A stretch of 64,000 nt of DNA from Vulcanisaeta sp. JCM 14467 (GTDB taxonomy: Archaea; Thermoproteota; Thermoprotei; Thermoproteales; Thermocladiaceae). Positions 62,248 through 64,000 of this stretch are shown piece after piece (position 1 is the stretch's first letter; each line of letters opens with the position of its first letter). The translations under genes and the position numbers were made by a program. The notes beneath the pieces were generated by a model, which made no database searches, had not been told where the DNA came from, and worked only from the letters and a program-made list of their open reading frames with translations. The DNA lies in the NCBI RefSeq assembly GCF_001316245.1, contig NZ_BBDM01000013.1, positions 1-64,000 on the forward strand. The letters are read 5' to 3'.

Positions 62248-62271
62248 TTTATAAATAGGATGCCTATCCTA
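62248..62271 (+). promoter_or_regulatory. Promoter and operator 4 of the cobalt/cobalamin regulon
   Basis: TTTTATAAA, then TAGGAT-GCCT-ATCCTA (62256-62271; perfect arms), then ATG 62278, about 25 bases from the TATA centre. Leaderless cobN transcript. Confidence 0.75.
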
Positions 62272-62277
62272 CAACGT

Positions 62278-64000
62278 ATGATGAGCGGCGTTACGGGCCT
62301 GGACAATCCTCGGCGCAGTTGCCGGGTTCTATTGATCACCAGGTCCGTATTGACTGGGGAGTTCTTCGAGATTGCCAGGGAGGCTTTGGGTGGGCTTGAT
62401 GTTGATTTTGACGTGCTGTACCTAAGTAGTTACGATGTTGGCGAGGTCTCTAGGGCGTTATCGACTGTTGGGAAGCCCGACATTGCCTTGCTGAGCCTGA
62501 TGGGTGACAATACCGAGTTGCTGAGTCTCTTTAGGGATTGGCTTCGTGAGACCCGCGTCGTCTTCACGCTTAGTACTGGGCTTGAGACCGTGATGCTCAC
62601 GAGGGTTTATGGCCATGAGCTGGGGAGCTACGTGGTTGGTGCCGTGAGTCCCCAGAGTAGTTCCACTGGCTCTAGCTACTTCGACCCGAGGACCCTCTCG
62701 ATGGCTCTCCACCTGATTGCCAAGTCGTTACAGGGCGAGGTGGCCCGTTACGTGGAGGATTGGGCGTTGTTGATAGATTACTGGAGGAATTGGCGGAGGG
62801 AGAACATCATCAACATGCTGCGCCTTGTACTACGTAATTACTGCGGTGTCCCCGCACCTGAGCCACAACCGCCCATTGAGCTGGGCGAGTATTGGTTTGA
62901 GGATGTGGGTGGTGTGGTATACCGCAGTCTCGGTGAGTACCTGGCTCGCGCGGGTGGTGGCGGCTTGCCAGTGGTTTTACTGGCTTATTCGGGCCAGTCC
63001 TACTTCAAGGCTAGGAGGGTTGCGACTTACGTGATGGGGAGGGTTGGTAATGCGGTCACGCTCTTCTCGAACTATGGATACACCTGAGGGGGCTTGGGGA
63101 GGTTGGTGCGAGGTTGGGCGCGTTGGTTGACCTGCAGTGGTTTAGGCTTGCCAGGTCGCGTGAGGACCTGGAGACCTGCGGCGCCTTGACGCGCCCGTAC
63201 TGGGCCCTGTGGTCATGTACGGTAGGGACATCGCCGACTGGCTCAGTAGCCCGATGGGCCTTAGCCCCGTGGAGTTGGTCTACGCGGTGGCCATGCCCGA
63301 GGCTGATGGGGTTATAGAGCCCATCCCGCTGGCGGGCCTTGTTGATAAGGGTGGTGTTAAGGTCATGGAGGTGATACCGACAGGGCTGAGAGGGTTGTTA
63401 ATAGGGTCGATAGGTGGCTCAGCCTTAGGGTTAAGCCGAATGGGGAGAAGAGGGTGGCGATAATCATCTACAATTACCCACCCGGTGAGGAGAACATTGG
63501 GAGGGCTTCGTACCTGGACACCCTGAGGTCCCTCGAGGTCCTGCTCAAGGCCCTGAGGAGGGCTGGTTACGAGGTGAGGGGGGTAAGTGCGGAGGAGATT
63601 AGGAGTTTCTTCGTGTCAAACCCAAACTCGGGCAGGTGGTTCGCCGGCACCAACTACACCTTACTCGATGCTGGGGTCTACGCCGACCTATTCAATAGGC
63701 TCGATCCTGGGCTTAGGAGGAGGATTGTGGAGCAGTGGGGTGACCCGCCGGGTAATGTGATGGTCAGGGGTGGGCGGATAGCCCTGCCAGTGCTTGAGTT
63801 GGGGAATGTGGTGATTGCGCTTCAACCGAGCAGGGGGTGGCATGAGGAGCCTGACAAGATATACCACAGCCCCGAGTTATACCCACACCACCAGTACGTG
63901 GCTCTGTATAGGTGGCTTGAGGAGGTGTGGAGGCTGATGCCGTAATACACCTGGGCACGCATGGGACCCTCGAGTTCCTCCCAGGCAAGCAGGTTGGGCT
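62278..64000 (+). CDS. cobN: CobN-like cobaltochelatase large subunit, N-terminal part (truncated by window end, several frameshifts)
   Basis: At least 574 residues before the window ends. It opens MMSGVTGLDNPRRSCRVLLI, and includes RDWLRETRVVFTLSTGLETV. After shifts near 63087, 63190 and 63400 it reads VVMYGRDIADWLSSPMGLSP, VAIIIYNYPPGEENIGRASY and DTLRSLEVLLKALRRAGYEV. After one more shift near 63943 it ends with AVIHLGTHGTLEFLPGKQVG, the CobN/magnesium chelatase H signature. CobN inserts cobalt in the aerobic route; its co-occurrence with CbiX in archaea is known, and CobN may act as an additional or alternative chelatase. No CobS/CobT partners are seen here. Confidence 0.88.

Overview
The window reads as a hyperthermophilic archaeon of the Thermoproteales (Thermoproteaceae; a Vulcanisaeta/Caldivirga/Thermocladium-like genome is my best guess). 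Reasons: archaeal 16S and 23S genes lie side by side with no spacer tRNA or 5S gene. Genes mostly begin about 25 bases after a TATA box, so mRNAs look leaderless. PaREP1 and PaREP2 families, a thermopsin, an Lhr helicase, a TFB paralogue and NiCoT plus anaerobic cobalamin genes are present. Most long genes are interrupted by one or more single-base frameshifts at positions with no biological pattern, while the rRNAs look intact. I treat these as probable sequence errors and annotate the reconstructed genes across them.

1-34.5 kb is a defence-rich region. Four CRISPR arrays (1-348, 14765-15768, 22348-22932, 33635-34480) share one repeat family. A fifth (19572-19877, minus strand) has a second repeat family. 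A sixth locus at 30290-30468 is only a leader plus a single repeat of the second family. A type III (Csm-like) effector operon csm2-csm3-csm4-csm5-cas10 (7831 to 2310, minus) is accompanied by cas6, a divergent AAA ATPase with a Cys-rich partner, a Csx1/MJ1666-type CARF protein (20127-21744) and a small CARF-like protein (29660-30202). No cas1, cas2, cas4 or type I genes are in the window. Between the arrays lie surface proteins (three-repeat protein, thermopsin), a TFB lacking zinc-ribbon cysteines, a MoxR/DUF58/membrane-protein operon (29601 to 22918), and a Panacea-like/nuclease-like gene pair (30556-31731).

34.5-45.5 kb is an accessory region: large helical proteins of unknown function, a HerA-like ATPase, coiled-coil and tiny membrane proteins, a PaREP2 protein and a ParA-like ATPase. 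Between its small genes (39.5-42.6 kb) sit unusual GC-rich structured elements: hairpins, a tandem kink-turn/C-D-box-like unit, two long inverted repeats and a 26-bp direct repeat. One hairpin RNA (40831-40888) is a near copy, with a compensatory base change, of a hairpin in the 5' leader of the 16S precursor (48563-48619).

45.6-53.3 kb holds a long Lhr-type helicase and the 16S-23S rRNA operon, with visible processing stems around both rRNAs.

54.3-64 kb is a cobalt uptake and anaerobic cobalamin regulon: a NiCoT transporter, then cbiX-cbiC fusion, cbiH, cbiD, cbiT, cbiL, then cbiF, cbiG, cbiE, then cobN (cut by the window end). Each of the four transcription units begins with a TATA box immediately followed by the same inverted repeat TAGGAT-N4-ATCCTA, lying between TATA box and start codon. 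This is a strong candidate operator for one shared repressor.
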